A stretch of DNA of 64,000 nt from Branchiostoma floridae (taxonomy: Eukaryota > Chordata > Leptocardii > Amphioxiformes > Branchiostomatidae). The position numbers and the translations under genes were made by a program. Shown here piece by piece: positions 11,401 through 21,070 of this stretch (its first letter is position 1; each line of letters starts with the position of its first letter). The notes under the pieces were generated by a model. The model saw nothing but the letters and a program-made list of their open reading frames with translations, did no database searches and was not told the DNA's origin. The stretch lies in contig NC_049994.1 in NCBI RefSeq assembly GCF_000003815.2, forward strand, positions 13,377,039 through 13,441,038. The letters are read 5' to 3'.

Positions 11401-14400
11401 TAGTCCATGAGGCTTGTCTTCTTGGGGAGAGGGAGTTTGCCCCTGTTGGTGTTGCCGAGGAGGGGGGTTTTCGGAGGTTGAATTGGACCCCCTACGTTGG
11501 GCAGGGGGGCTCCATTGGCTACTCAAGCTCTCTGACCTTTGCTTCATACAGGAGGAAGGCACCTGGCGGTTTCCCGACACCCCCTCTGGGTTGGGGGCAA
11601 TACTGACAGGGGGGGTGACAGTCGCCCCCCTTTGGGCTGTTCCCGATGGCCGAGTAGTCCTTGTGGGTAGGGGGAGGTTGCTGGGGAGGGGAACGATCAC
11701 AGGAGGCTCTCCCATGCCCATATTAGGCATGATGCCCTGCAGCGTGGGTGACACAAACCCAGGGTTGCCGCCACCCACCCCAGCGTCGAACGGAGAACTG
11801 GGATTCGACCGAATGTCCGTTGGGCTCATCATGGGGCTGGGTACTCCCGACGCGGGGCTACGGTGAGTCTTGTTGCTAAGGGCAGGGCTTGGTGTGCCCC
11901 GACTACTTGAACTCGTCCTTCTCCGCATGGGAACGGGACTGTACGCGTTGTTGTACACAGGAGTCGGCTGTTGCTGTGGCATCATGTTGTACCCGCCCAT
12001 GTTTCCGCCGTGGGGGAACTCATTCCCCATCATACCGTCGTAGGAATGCTGAAGGGCGTGGCCGTCGCCATGACGATGGGGAGGCATGCCTCCGTGGGGG
12101 GCCATCTGGTGCTGAGGCGCCATCGGGAGGTGACGGAGCCTCTGTTGCATCATGGGAGGGCCACCCTGGTGCATGAACTGCTGTTGTTCCTGGAGGAAAA
12201 GATACACAAAATTTTAAACAACTCAAGTACCAGTTAAGAGTTTCATTAAGGGTTCTTTTACATCATTTTAACCAATGTACCAAAGTGATTGGCAAGAAGC
12301 TACACAACTATAACGCATTTTGGCCACACAACCTTATCTTAGACTAGTTAGAGACCTCACTCGCAGTAACTTGTAGCATTTGTTTCATATAAAACATAAA
12401 CTAATGATAGAACCAAACATTGTTTTCTTTATAGATTGCTCAAAGCAAAGCCTTTACAAAATGGGTAGAAGAACCGTTCCTCTTACCTGCATGTGCATTT
12501 GCTGTGGAGGATAGTGTTGTAAGGGTGGGGGCTGCTGCTGCTGCTGCATGGGCATACGAGGCTGCTCGGGGTAGTGCCTCAGTCCCTGCGGCATCACCCC
12601 TGGGTGTCCCCCAACCCCCATCCCCGGCCCCCCCTCGTGCGAGGAGACGACCTGCCTCATGTAGACGTTGGTGTAGCGGGGATGGGTGTCTTCAGCCTGG
12701 AGGGGTTTGGACTTCTGGGGTCGATGGGTCCTACTGATAGGAACTGAAAATATACAAAAGCATGTGAAAATCCTACCTAAAATTCATATTTCACAAGCAA
12801 TAGCTTGAATGAACAAGTTAAAGCTTTATATGAGCAGAACTACCAAATTTAAGCCCAAACCACCATTATTGCTGGAATGTTACAATAAGCCGAAGTTTGT
12901 TAAGCTAAAGGCTACATCAATCTTACTCCTTGGTTCTCATATGTCTGGAAAATAGGTAATCATCAAACCAAAAGACAATTCTCACCTTAATTTATTTCTC
13001 CTATACATGTATTTTGTTACGTAAACCAAAAGGTTCTGGGTTTAAATCCCTGAAGCCAGAGGAAGGCATAGTGTTTACTGAGGATGTTATGCCTCCAGTC
13101 CTGTGTGCTGGGGACATTTAAGATCACCATCACACTTGTTGATAAGTAGTATCAGGTAATAAATTTTCCCCCATGCCTTGTTGCCAATTTTTCACACCGC
13201 GTCTTCTCCCCTATCCCAAAGTATCAGAAAACATGACATAGTTGGTAAAAGAAAGTCTAAGAACCAAGGAGTCATCTCGAGGCAGCCAAAGCGAGCGACA
13301 GTGAGAGCCCACACACCCTTCTCCACCGTTCTAATGGGAGCCATAGTGAAGCTGGGTTTGGACTGGGTGTTGACAGGAGGCTCCATCAGGGTGGCCATGG
13401 CCAGAATCTTACGCTTGTGGTTGCACAGTTTGGTCAGGTCGTCCTCTGCCTGGCACGACTTCACTTCCTCCGCGCTGCGGTGACGCACCAGCACCCCGGG
13501 GTCGAAGTTGAACACCTGGAAAACAGACATCGTTGATATTGAGTAGTTGGTTTGTGTTTCAGGTACCAATTACACACTGTTTGGGGGCTTTGATTAAGTC
13601 TTAGTTTCATTCTGTCTTTGTTTTCTTGATTGTGGGAATTCCATTCCTTAATTTTTTTAAAGATCTCTATGAATTAATACTAGATAAATTTTCAACCTTA
13701 AATGAAAATTTGTCTCAGAAAATTTCTTTTTAGGTTTAATTCTGTGTTAGTTTCATCCTGTCTTTGTTTTCTTCAAACATTGTGGAAACTCTATTAATTA
13801 AAAGATTCCTGTGAATATCTGTCCCGTTCCTGATTGGATATGTTTGAATACAAGATCCCGCTCCACCGTTTAGTGATTGGCTGTTTGAACAGAAGAAACC
13901 TGCTTCCCTGTTTCCTGATTGGAGGTTTAAACATAGAAACCCTACCGCCCCGTTTCCTGATTGGATGTTCAAACATAGAAACTTGCTATCCTGTTTCCTG
14001 ATTGGAGGTTTAAACATAGAAACTTGCCATCCTGTTTCCTTATTGAATGTTCAATCATAGAAACCCTACTGCCCATTTCCTGATTGGATGTTCAAAGATG
14101 GGAAGCCTGCTGTCATGTTTCCTGGTTGACTTTTTCAAAAGAGGAATAATGCTGTCCTGTTTTCTGATTGGTTGCTTGATAATAGATACCATCCTTTTCT
14201 GTTTTCTGATTGGTTCTTTCTTTCTTTCTTTCTTTTTTACTGCTGTGATGTATATGACTGGTTGTTTTAAAACACAGACAACTGCAATGTTTTTTCCAGA
14301 TTAAATGTTAGAGGATGTTTCTGTTCTAACCTTGTTGACCTGAAGAGGACATCCCAGCCCACACTTGCAGGTCCCGTCCTTCTGCAGGTACTGGTTTACC

Positions 14401-15135
14401 TGGTCTACAGACACTAGACAGGAACCGTCAGGACTGAAACACAACACAACACAAAACTTGGTTGGTAAGTTCAACAACAAATTGGTTACAACATTAATGA
14501 GCTGTTAGAATTTTAGAAGTATAGAAGGAGTCATAAGCTTGATGTAGACTATGTCAATAATTTTTATTTGTACTTTTGCCAAAAAATTTAAATGATTACA
14601 TACAACAAATTTGCCTACTTGAGGAGCTTTCAAGTCAAGACGCAGTTTTTTTTACCCAGTAGATCTCATCTTGGAGTTCTTTTGTCATGTGACTGATGAT
14701 ATTGATTATCATGCAACATGAAGTGATAAGACAGTTATAATCTTTAATCAAATGTTCTAAGGGAATGATTATCAAAAGAAATGTCTGCATCTAAAGCAAG
14801 AAACTACTTTTATTTTTACACCTTTAACAACACAAGATAATAATGGCAGGTATTCTATAGCATATTTTGGCAGTGCGTGTGCTAACATGTGTGCTCTATC
14901 TCATTTTGCATGTTGTAAACAAATGAAATATATGACATGCAATTTCTTTTTTTTTCTTCAACAACTTCCTCTTCATCTTCAATGTAAACTGATGGCCTTA
15001 CCTAATATAGATAACCCTCCCATTCTCCACAATTCTCCTCCAGCCGAAGGGCACCACCACAAAAATGGACTTATCCACTGTGCCCCCTAGCGGTGGAGGG
15101 AAGCCGATGCAGCTGCTCTCCTTGTTCACGTTCAT
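5402..15135 (-). CDS. MBD5/MBD6 orthologue (whole gene, nine coding exons)
   Basis: Minus-strand exons: 15135-15002, 14433-14331, 13515-13317, 12743-12487, 12189-7482, 7164-6980, 6412-6300, 5945-5870, 5470-5402. All introns are GT-AG with phases 2,0,1,0,1,0,2,0. The summed length is 5,844 nt, exactly 1,947 codons plus stop, which supports the model. Residues about 25-85 form an MBD whose DNA-contact loop is short ([15 protein letters not shown]), followed by CKCGLGC; this is the MBD5/6 subtype, which is known not to bind methyl-CpG but to bind ASXL proteins of the BAP1 H2A deubiquitinase. Residues about 1,824-1,888 form a PWWP ([23 protein letters not shown]). Family hallmarks in the giant exon: [10 protein letters not shown] near 396, [16 protein letters not shown] near 552, a [13 protein letters not shown] helix near 1,243 and [12 protein letters not shown] near 1,295. 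It is longer than human MBD5 (about 1,500). Expected to act in the nucleus. Confidence 0.93.
5560..5706 (-). mobile_element. tRNA-derived SINE remnant in MBD5/6 intron 8
   Basis: Read on the minus strand, GTGTGGCCTTGTGGATACAG contains a box A and GGTTCTGGGTTTGAATCCC a box B at tRNA-like spacing. These are followed by TATGCCCTTTGGAAA, similar to the ATGCCCTTGGGAAAGGC tail of common tRNA-type SINEs. No intact cloverleaf, so not a tRNA gene. It sits between coding exons 8 and 9. Confidence 0.55.
5870..5945 (-). CDS. MBD5/6 coding exon 8
   Basis: Acceptor TTTGTGCAG, donor GTAAGT. 25 codons, [20 protein letters not shown], equivalent to the NHLEAAIHEAMSEL helix that closes the PWWP region in vertebrate MBD5. 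Phase 0 at the 3' side. Confidence 0.92.
6300..6412 (-). CDS. MBD5/6 coding exon 7 (PWWP, second part)
   Basis: Acceptor TTGCCAG, donor AGGAA|GTGAGT (phase 2). Encodes [20 protein letters not shown] then [17 protein letters not shown], matching the second half of the MBD5 PWWP and the basic segment after it. Read through, the donor gives an immediate TGA, so splicing is required. Confidence 0.92.
6440..6560. repeat. Degenerate AACATTGGAAAGATAG repeat
   Basis: About seven imprecise units built on GAACATTGG / GATAGAACATT with variable spacing (roughly 14-18 bp), in MBD5/6 intron 6 next to the acceptor of coding exon 7. A local simple-sequence expansion. Confidence 0.6.
6980..7164 (-). CDS. MBD5/6 coding exon 6 (PWWP, first part)
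   Basis: Acceptor GGCTTTAG, donor GTAGGG. After an acidic linker ([17 protein letters not shown]) it gives [20 protein letters not shown], the PWWP signature with the aromatic-cage strand, and ends EEGK. In PWWP families this module binds nucleosomes with methylated H3K36; the MBD5/6 version is also needed for chromatin function in vertebrates. Confidence 0.93.
7482..12189 (-). CDS. MBD5/6 giant central exon (1,569 codons)
   Basis: Acceptor CCTCCAG, donor GTGAGT, leaving phase 1. Low-complexity Gln/Ser/Pro/Asn/Thr-rich sequence carrying short islands conserved with vertebrate MBD5/6 ([76 protein letters not shown]). It also has a short Gln run near residue 1,128, an 8-residue tandem array near 1,556-1,689 and a basic nuclear-localisation-like [10 protein letters not shown] near 1,750. 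Codon third positions in the repeat-free part are GC-rich compared with the flanking introns. A single uninterrupted frame of this length in AT-rich DNA is itself strong evidence of coding. Confidence 0.95.
7817..8032 (-). repeat. 24-bp coding minisatellite, nine near-identical units
   Basis: Plus-strand units start at 7817, 7841, 7865, 7889, 7913, 7937, 7961, 7985 and 8009, each exactly 24 bp (GTGTTGGGGACRTCAGAYGG plus TAAA). On the coding strand they give the 8-residue motif [16 protein letters not shown]. Neighbouring units alternate between two versions (ACATCAGATGG and ACGTCAGACGG), a 48-bp higher-order pattern. Length is a multiple of three, so copy-number changes keep the MBD5/6 frame. 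Confidence 0.95.
8033..8217 (-). repeat. Older diverged 8-residue repeats preceding the 24-bp array
   Basis: The protein immediately N-terminal to the homogeneous array is also built of 8-residue units: [68 protein letters not shown] and EVSQ versions mostly alternate. The DNA units are strongly diverged, unlike the younger block downstream. Serine/threonine-rich and probably disordered. Confidence 0.8.
12487..12743 (-). CDS. MBD5/6 coding exon 4
   Basis: Acceptor ATTTTCAG, donor GTAAGA. It encodes 85 codons plus the two nucleotides completing a Val: [13 protein letters not shown] followed by a Gly/Pro/Gln/His-rich segment with a run of five Gln. Disordered linker; no domain. Confidence 0.85.
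13317..13515 (-). CDS. MBD5/6 coding exon 3
   Basis: Starts after TTTTCCAG with [19 protein letters not shown] and continues to [19 protein letters not shown], the conserved tail following the MBD in MBD5/6. The donor is AAGG|GTGTGT, phase 1. That phase is confirmed by exon 4, whose frame requires exactly one carried nucleotide. Confidence 0.9.
13825..14215. repeat. 42-bp minisatellite with ten CCAAT-type boxes
   Basis: In MBD5/6 intron 2. TGATTGG (or close variants) starts at 13831, 13874, 13916, 13958, 13999, 14040, 14081, 14123, 14165 and 14207, a period of 41-43 bp. Units read TTTCCTGATTGGAGGTTTAA followed by ACATAGAAAC and a variable part. On the gene's own strand each intact unit presents CCAATCAGGAAA. 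A TTTC microsatellite follows at about 14,216-14,235. Confidence 0.9.
14331..14433 (-). CDS. MBD5/6 coding exon 2 (second half of MBD)
   Basis: Acceptor GTTTCAG, donor GTTAGA. It completes Ser45, split AG|T, then gives 34 codons including [17 protein letters not shown] and [11 protein letters not shown], the cysteine-bearing end of the MBD5/6-type MBD. Phase 0 at the 3' side. GTTAGA is a non-optimal donor, but frame and homology fix it. Confidence 0.9.
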
Positions 15136-15508
15136 GTCTCCTCCTCCGTGAGAGCAACAACATGAAAGGCACCAACACGATTCAGCAGCTACGCCACTGC
15201 AGCTGACAGCACGCTGAGACAACTGCTCTCAGTCCGCTACGCTCCATTTATATCCTGGTGATGTCTTCAGCTAAACACTTGCAGAAATGTTTCCTAGAAG
15301 ATGTGAGCTTTACTTGCCAAGAATCACTGCATGTTCACGACAGACTATATATAGTGTGGAACACACGTTACTAGTCACAAAAATCTGCCATTCAGTCTTG
15401 TTTTCTTCTTCTTGTGACGAGTCTTCTACATTTTGTGATCATCAGCGCTGCTGGTGTCTTCCATACTGTCAAAACTGCTTGAGACTTCAGATGGATGCTC
15501 AGATGGCT
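15002..15508 (-). CDS. MBD5/6 exon with 5' UTR and start codon
   Basis: The coding part is 15135-15002 (44 codons plus 2 nt; donor GTAAGG). The only in-frame ATG is at 15135 (MNVNKESS), corresponding to the MNGGKE start of vertebrate MBD5; further in-frame sequence upstream has no ATG. A good acceptor (polypyrimidine then AG) at 15510-15509 suggests the exon begins at 15508 with about 370 nt of leader. The leader holds a 12-codon upstream ORF (ATG at 15464, TAG ending at 15426) and TATAAAT at 15252-15246, so an internal TATA-type start is an alternative. The coding part gives the first half of the MBD. Confidence 0.8.
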
Positions 15509-15789
15509 CTGAAAAAAGAAAAACAACTATAATAATAGTATAAAAAATCAGGATAAAATCTACAGTTAGTAAATAAACTGCAGAAGTGATATACCAATAT
15601 TTTTGTGCCCATTCTCACAGACATATGTTAGCAGATGAATAATTGATTAGTGAGCAACATACTGAAACTAGAGTTCCACGAACACATACCTTTGCCAAAT
15701 AATTTGTTATGTAGAATGATGTCTGTAGACAAATGCGTTACTCATTTCATTTTCTTTATAATTAAATGCTTGGAGTTGGTTTATAAAAT

Positions 15790-16640
15790 TTCGGCATTTA
15801 TTATGCAAATTAGATACCAATTTACAATTAATTGATATCAAATTGTATCAAGCATTACTTAAGCTATCAGCATACCAAAAATCATGATGATCCTTTGATC
15901 CATTCTTGACTTATTCTCTTTCAAAGTCTTTAAATACACCTCTTACTCTCTTCCCTCTTTCTCAGTTACATATGTGACAACTTTGATGAAAGTACTATAA
16001 TGGAATGCAGTGGATTTATGAACTTTTCCTAATCAATTATGCAAATTAGCTGTTAACTTGCATAATAAGTATCACATTATATAAGTCTTCATTTAGGCTA
16101 TCTACATGCCGAAAATCATGACGATCCGTCAACACGTTAATATTTTCTCATTAATTATGCAAATGAGATCATCATTTGCATGATAAATATGTATTGACAT
16201 TTCTCTCTTTCTCAGCTACATATGTGACAAGTTTTAAAGCCCTATCATGGAATGTAGTGAATTTATAAAATATCCTCATTAATTATGCAAATTAGCTGTT
16301 GATTTGCATAATTGTTATCTGATTATGTAGGTCTTCACTTACGCTACCTACATACAAAAAAACATGATGATCCGTCAACATGTTCATATTTTCTCATTAA
16401 TTATGCAAATGAGGTCACCATTTGCATAATTGATATCTGTCGACATTTCTCTCCTTCCCAGCTACATATGTGACAAGTTTGAAAGTCCTATCATGGAATG
16501 AAGTGGATTTATAATTTTTCCTCATTAATTATGCAAATTAGCTGCTGATTTGCATAATTAGTATACCATTATGTAAGTCATCACTCATTCTATCTACATA
16601 CCAAAAATCATGACGATCCGTCAACACGTTGTAGAGTTAT
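15790..16640. repeat. 245-bp satellite, about 3.5 units, octamer-rich
   Basis: Equivalent points AATTATGCAAATTAGCTG recur near 16,031, 16,275 and 16,521, a period of about 245 bp, with a more diverged unit from about 15,790. Each unit contains a TATGCAAAT ... ATTTGCATA pair in inverted orientation, plus conserved blocks CAGCTACATATGTGACAAG and ATCATGACGATCCGTCAAC. It lies upstream of the MBD5/6 start exon, probably within a 5' UTR intron. Confidence 0.85.
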
Positions 16641-17010
16641 TCTCATCCAAAGTTTGAAAGGAAACCGGCGCCTGCAGTTCCAAAAAAGCTGCTAGGGGGC
16701 CCAAACTCACAGCACTTACTCTCTGCCTTGAGGGCTATCTACCACTCAAAAATCATGATCACAGCATGTCCAGAACACGAGATATCAAAAATTGAGGTTC
16801 TGCTGCAGTACCTTAGCAAGCCGCTAGGGGGCCCATTATCGAACTTGACCTTCGTTTTCCCGACCCCTACCCACCTACCAAATATTATCGGGATCCATCC
16901 AAGACTTCTTGAGTTATGCTGTTAACAGACACACAGACACACACACAGACAGACTCACAAGCCCAAAACATAACCTTAGCCATTCTGGCAAAGGTAATAA
17001 TGATAATGAT
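16641..17010. mobile_element. Repeat-family tail with CA/CAGA run
   Basis: Continues directly from the satellite: GCTAGGGGGCCC occurs twice (about 16,690 and 16,810), then ACAGACACACAGACACACAC (from about 16,926) and ACATAACCTTAGCCATTCTGGCAAAGGTAA. A CAGACA tract followed by an AACCTT...AAGGTAA hairpin-like end is the typical 3' end of an invertebrate interspersed repeat. Family not identified. Confidence 0.45.
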
Positions 17011-20000
17011 GATCGCTTCAGAAAAGCACAACTGTTACTAATGACAGATGTTTTAATGGATCTGCCAGGGATTGAAACCCTTTTTCTGTGTACCTGAACT
17101 GTGGCTGTAGTACCTACTGGTACAGGTAACTTTCAAGGTTTCCTGCACTTCTTAGTCTTTTGCATTTTGAAGAAGGCCAAGCAGTTGGACCTCAGACTGA
17201 ACTTGCAAAGCATGACACTTTTTCATTAGCTAATACACATGTAGTGTAATGAGGCCTCACTACGGCTTGCATGTTTAGCCAAGCCAAGCAGGTAAAACCT
17301 ACGGTTCTTGATAAGTGTGTTGGGTCCTTTTACGTGCAGAGATTTGGTGCCAAGGCTTGCGTCTGAAGTTCCCTCAGACTGTTGGCTTAAACATCGCCAT
17401 CCGAAATCACTAGTACCATTTCAAATATTTTAATCCTCAGTATTCAAGTACATGTATATCATACTACTATGAGGAATGTAAGACATTTTGAGCCACTGTC
17501 AGTGTCACCAGAGTGTTGTAGGCTGGTGCTATCATGGACACATCAGGAATAGGTAGACATTAAAAGAAATATCTACACACAGCTTCAATTCTACCTGCAC
17601 TAATCTGCATATACAGGTGGTATTTCGAGCCAGGTCTGTGCAGTCATTATCATCACCACGCCAAGTCTCAATTGTGTTTTCATCTTTTCATCAACGGTTC
17701 TATATATAGGTGTGTCCTGGGGCTATCTGGACTCATTAAATATGCATGGAAGCACCACAGGTGAGAGCTGATGTAGATCACACACTCCCACACACCCTGG
17801 GCTATCAGCTGATTACTACCTGTACCACAATTGGGTTCAGGGACCTGGTATATTCATCATTACTGTTTTCTACTCAGTATATTCATCATCTGAGTTCCTA
17901 TTGTCTACTCAGTCAGGCCACAAGAATGCAATCACTTGGTTTTGGGATGTACTGCTTTATTTTTGAAGAAAAAAATAAAGCATTATGTATACCATTTATT
18001 CTCTAAATGTTCAGAGTATAATCAAAACCTCATATGCTCATACTAGTGTATTATATCTTTGTACTAGGATAATGCACACCAAATTCCCTGGACACTGGCT
18101 CTCAGAATCACCACTCCACTTTTTATCTGATTTCTAAAAAAGAAAGATTATAATTTTGTGTCATTCAGAATATGAAGTATACAAAATACTCAGAGTCAGA
18201 CAGCAACAGTTTCCAAATATCTCCATCTACTAATGCATAAATGTTGAGAATTGTTGCATTGAAACATTTTAAAACTGAACTGAACTGAAAGCTGGTATGA
18301 TGACATTGTGACTCATCGTGGTGAAAATTGCATCTATAACAGGATTGCTATAATTTTTCTATATTTTCATTAAGCCTTCCTCCATTTTTTATATAAAGAT
18401 TGACAAAGCAACAAAACAAACATAGCATGGGAAACATTGCAGTAGGTTTGACGGTGGTGCACAGCCTTACTTTTACTGCGCACTAATCATTAGCTGTCGG
18501 CTCTTGAACTATAAAAAGGGCAGTCCAGACTTTATGGAGTTATTTAGAGATACAGCAACGTTGAGTTTTGTCATCAACGTACAAAAAGAGCCCTATGATT
18601 AACCAAGATGCATCATGAACGATGGAGCCACTTTGTCTAGTCAGTCAGACTTAATACTGCTACACCAGGTTTACTGTCAAGTCACAGACCAGTGGGTATA
18701 AACAGGACTTTTATAGAACCCATTTCTGCCCACAGGGATGACAGTAGGGGAGCGGTGTCAATAGTTACAGTGTCTGACTTGCTACAAAGGTTACATAGGC
18801 TAGCAGTAAATCTTTGCTTTGTTTTGATTGGATTTTTTTTTACCATCACTATACTATAGTACCAATATGTGATGGGGCAATCATGGTTGAATATATGGTT
18901 TTGATAATTTTCCTGCCACAATTCAAGAAGCAAACTCTGCGCTGGAAAAGAATCACTTGTTGCTGGATTTCTTATCACACAAATCTAGGATGTATTAAAT
19001 TTACATTTAAGTCTGTGCCCGTGGGAATATGGACCATTTGAACAACCAGTTTTAGATCCACTGTCTGATTCTTACCATTGGTGTGACATATCCAAAGATT
19101 TACTGTGTTTTCCTGTAGTTTTACTGTTTCTAATCAACAGTGAAATACAGACATATTGATCTTAAAAATTATAAAAAGTCCACTTTGTTCCTGCAAAGTA
19201 TGATTACAATCTGAATAATTTTTGTGGTGGGGGATTGGTGCCCTTAGAAAACATTCTAGCCCCTCACATAAAGACAGTGGGAACTATATAAATGAAATGC
19301 CTGACTCTTCAAGTCTCTTGTAAACATTGGAAAATTCCTCTTCAAGTACATGGCACACCTAATTTTGAAATCAAGTGTTTTTGATATCTTTGACTTGGTT
19401 TTTGAAACGGCATCAACACAAGTGAACTATCGAGGCAGACATCTGTGACAGTTTTATAGATTTACAGAAGATATACAGTCTATTACAGAGGTGCTAAATA
19501 AACTGAAATCAACATATAAGTTAGCTGGCCCCAAAAATTAAGGTTATATCCCCAACTGCACATGTGGATCAGATTTTAACCTAGTAACAGCATACTATCT
19601 CTAGCCTATAGTAGTAAATTGCAATTTCTAGATCTGGGATTTGGACCCCTGACCCAACAGGAGGGTAATAATGATTTTTTTTAATTTTTTTTTTTTTAAT
19701 ATTTCAAATTGTTCAAAATTCTACCTGCAATCTTCAAAATGTGTCTGCCTTGCAATCTTCTTGGCCTGACTTATTATCATCGTACATATCTTCTAAAAAA
19801 TATACATGATGTGGATTTCCGACTAGTACGATTTACTTCCAGGCAAATCTCTTGAAATTGTTTTCTTAATCTTAATTTTTATGCAGCATTTAAACCAGAA
19901 TCTCAGACTCTGTAACTAAGCAGGTACATAGCTAACTGGTGCTGCAAATCTACATGTTTCCATTTCTTGATGAAATCAAGCTAGGGACGACTCTTGGATC

Positions 20001-20780
20001 AGATGTTTAAACGTAAATGTTTAACTTTAACTTAAGGAGAGCCACACCTCCAGCACATTGAAAAGAGTAGAGGTTAATTCCAGTGTGAGCGGATCAAATA
20101 AATCTGTCTAAATATACAGCTTGTACTATTCAGTACAAACTGGGTGGTATTTCAAGCTCTCTGTACTGGACAGCTTGAAATTATTATATAAGTGCATTTC
20201 AGCAAATTGTTGTTGTTTTTTCCTTAGCGCAACTATATGTTGACAATGTTACGTTCTTGCAGCATATATGGATATATATATATTGAGATTTACATCAAAT
20301 CTTTAGCAGATAGTTTTTTTTTGAAGGGTATTGTTTTGCAGTTTACTGCTAGTCATATTTTGAGGGTTTTACCATCTGGCCTTGATCTATTTTTATCTTA
20401 ATTCTAACAACAGGGGCAACACTAACACTGTAAATCTATAACCAAAAACAAAACTGTGATATACATGTCTTAATTTTCACATTTGGGTATTGTAGTCTGT
20501 TTTTCAACCCACAAATCTGGAACATATCTCTAGAAAAATATCATCTAAGCCCCCCTCCCCCTTGCCACAGAGCACCACTGGTTGGGAGTCTGACAGAGCT
20601 TTGCTCCATTTTACTTCATTCCTAGCTCCACTACGAGCACATTTCACCCGTAAACGTCCTCACACAGGCTTTCGGGAGATACTGGATACATGTAGGGTGT
20701 GTGTAGTGGACAGGCAATGGCTGACAGGCTGCGTATTTGGGGTAAAAAGGTGAAGTTTTGGTGCAGTTACTGCGGGTCCT
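17011..20780. other. Gene-free, probable 5' intron of MBD5/6
   Basis: AT-rich, with a T-rich tract near 19,677-19,700 and no open frame with coding character. No recognisable element beyond simple tracts. Confidence 0.45.
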
Positions 20781-21070
20781 CCTACCTGGCCGAGCTGTCT
20801 GTGTGCTGGAGAGACCTCCGCCCTCCCAGCCTTCTCTCGTCTCCTCTCGGCCGCTTCTCCGCTTCTGTCAGCGCTCAGGCGAACCTAAAAGGTTCTAGTT
20901 TTGGTCTTGGAGCTTTCCGGGGAGTAACACCCATGCAGTCGGGTTGTAAATAGCCCCAAAATAAGGGGCAAATTCGCGAAAATTTCAGAAATATTCGGTT
21001 CTAACCTCAATCCCAGCCTGCACCGCGCCGCCGGGACCAGCGCTGCTCCCGAAGGCCTTTGCCTAGACAA
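20781..21070. promoter_or_regulatory. CpG-rich block, candidate MBD5/6 promoter
   Basis: Markedly richer in GC and CpG than its surroundings (for example CCGCGCCGCCGGGACCAGCG near 21,025). It is the nearest such block upstream of the MBD5/6 leader exon, so a noncoding first exon on the minus strand is plausible; vertebrate MBD5 also has distant noncoding 5' exons. Short open frames on both strands are unrecognisable. Strand not proven. Confidence 0.35.

Noticed and set aside
13020-13060. Box-B-like GGTTCTGGGTTTAAATCCC suggesting a tRNA or SINE
   Set aside because: Only a box B is visible, without a box A at the right distance; kept as a possible SINE trace but not annotated.
13825-14215. Regularly spaced repeats resembling a CRISPR array
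   Set aside because: Units are contiguous and diverged, with no constant repeat plus unique spacer pattern, and they lie in an intron of a eukaryotic gene; a minisatellite.
15136-15222. In-frame N-terminal extension of MBD5/6
   Set aside because: The extension has no ATG; the homology-supported start is 15,135.
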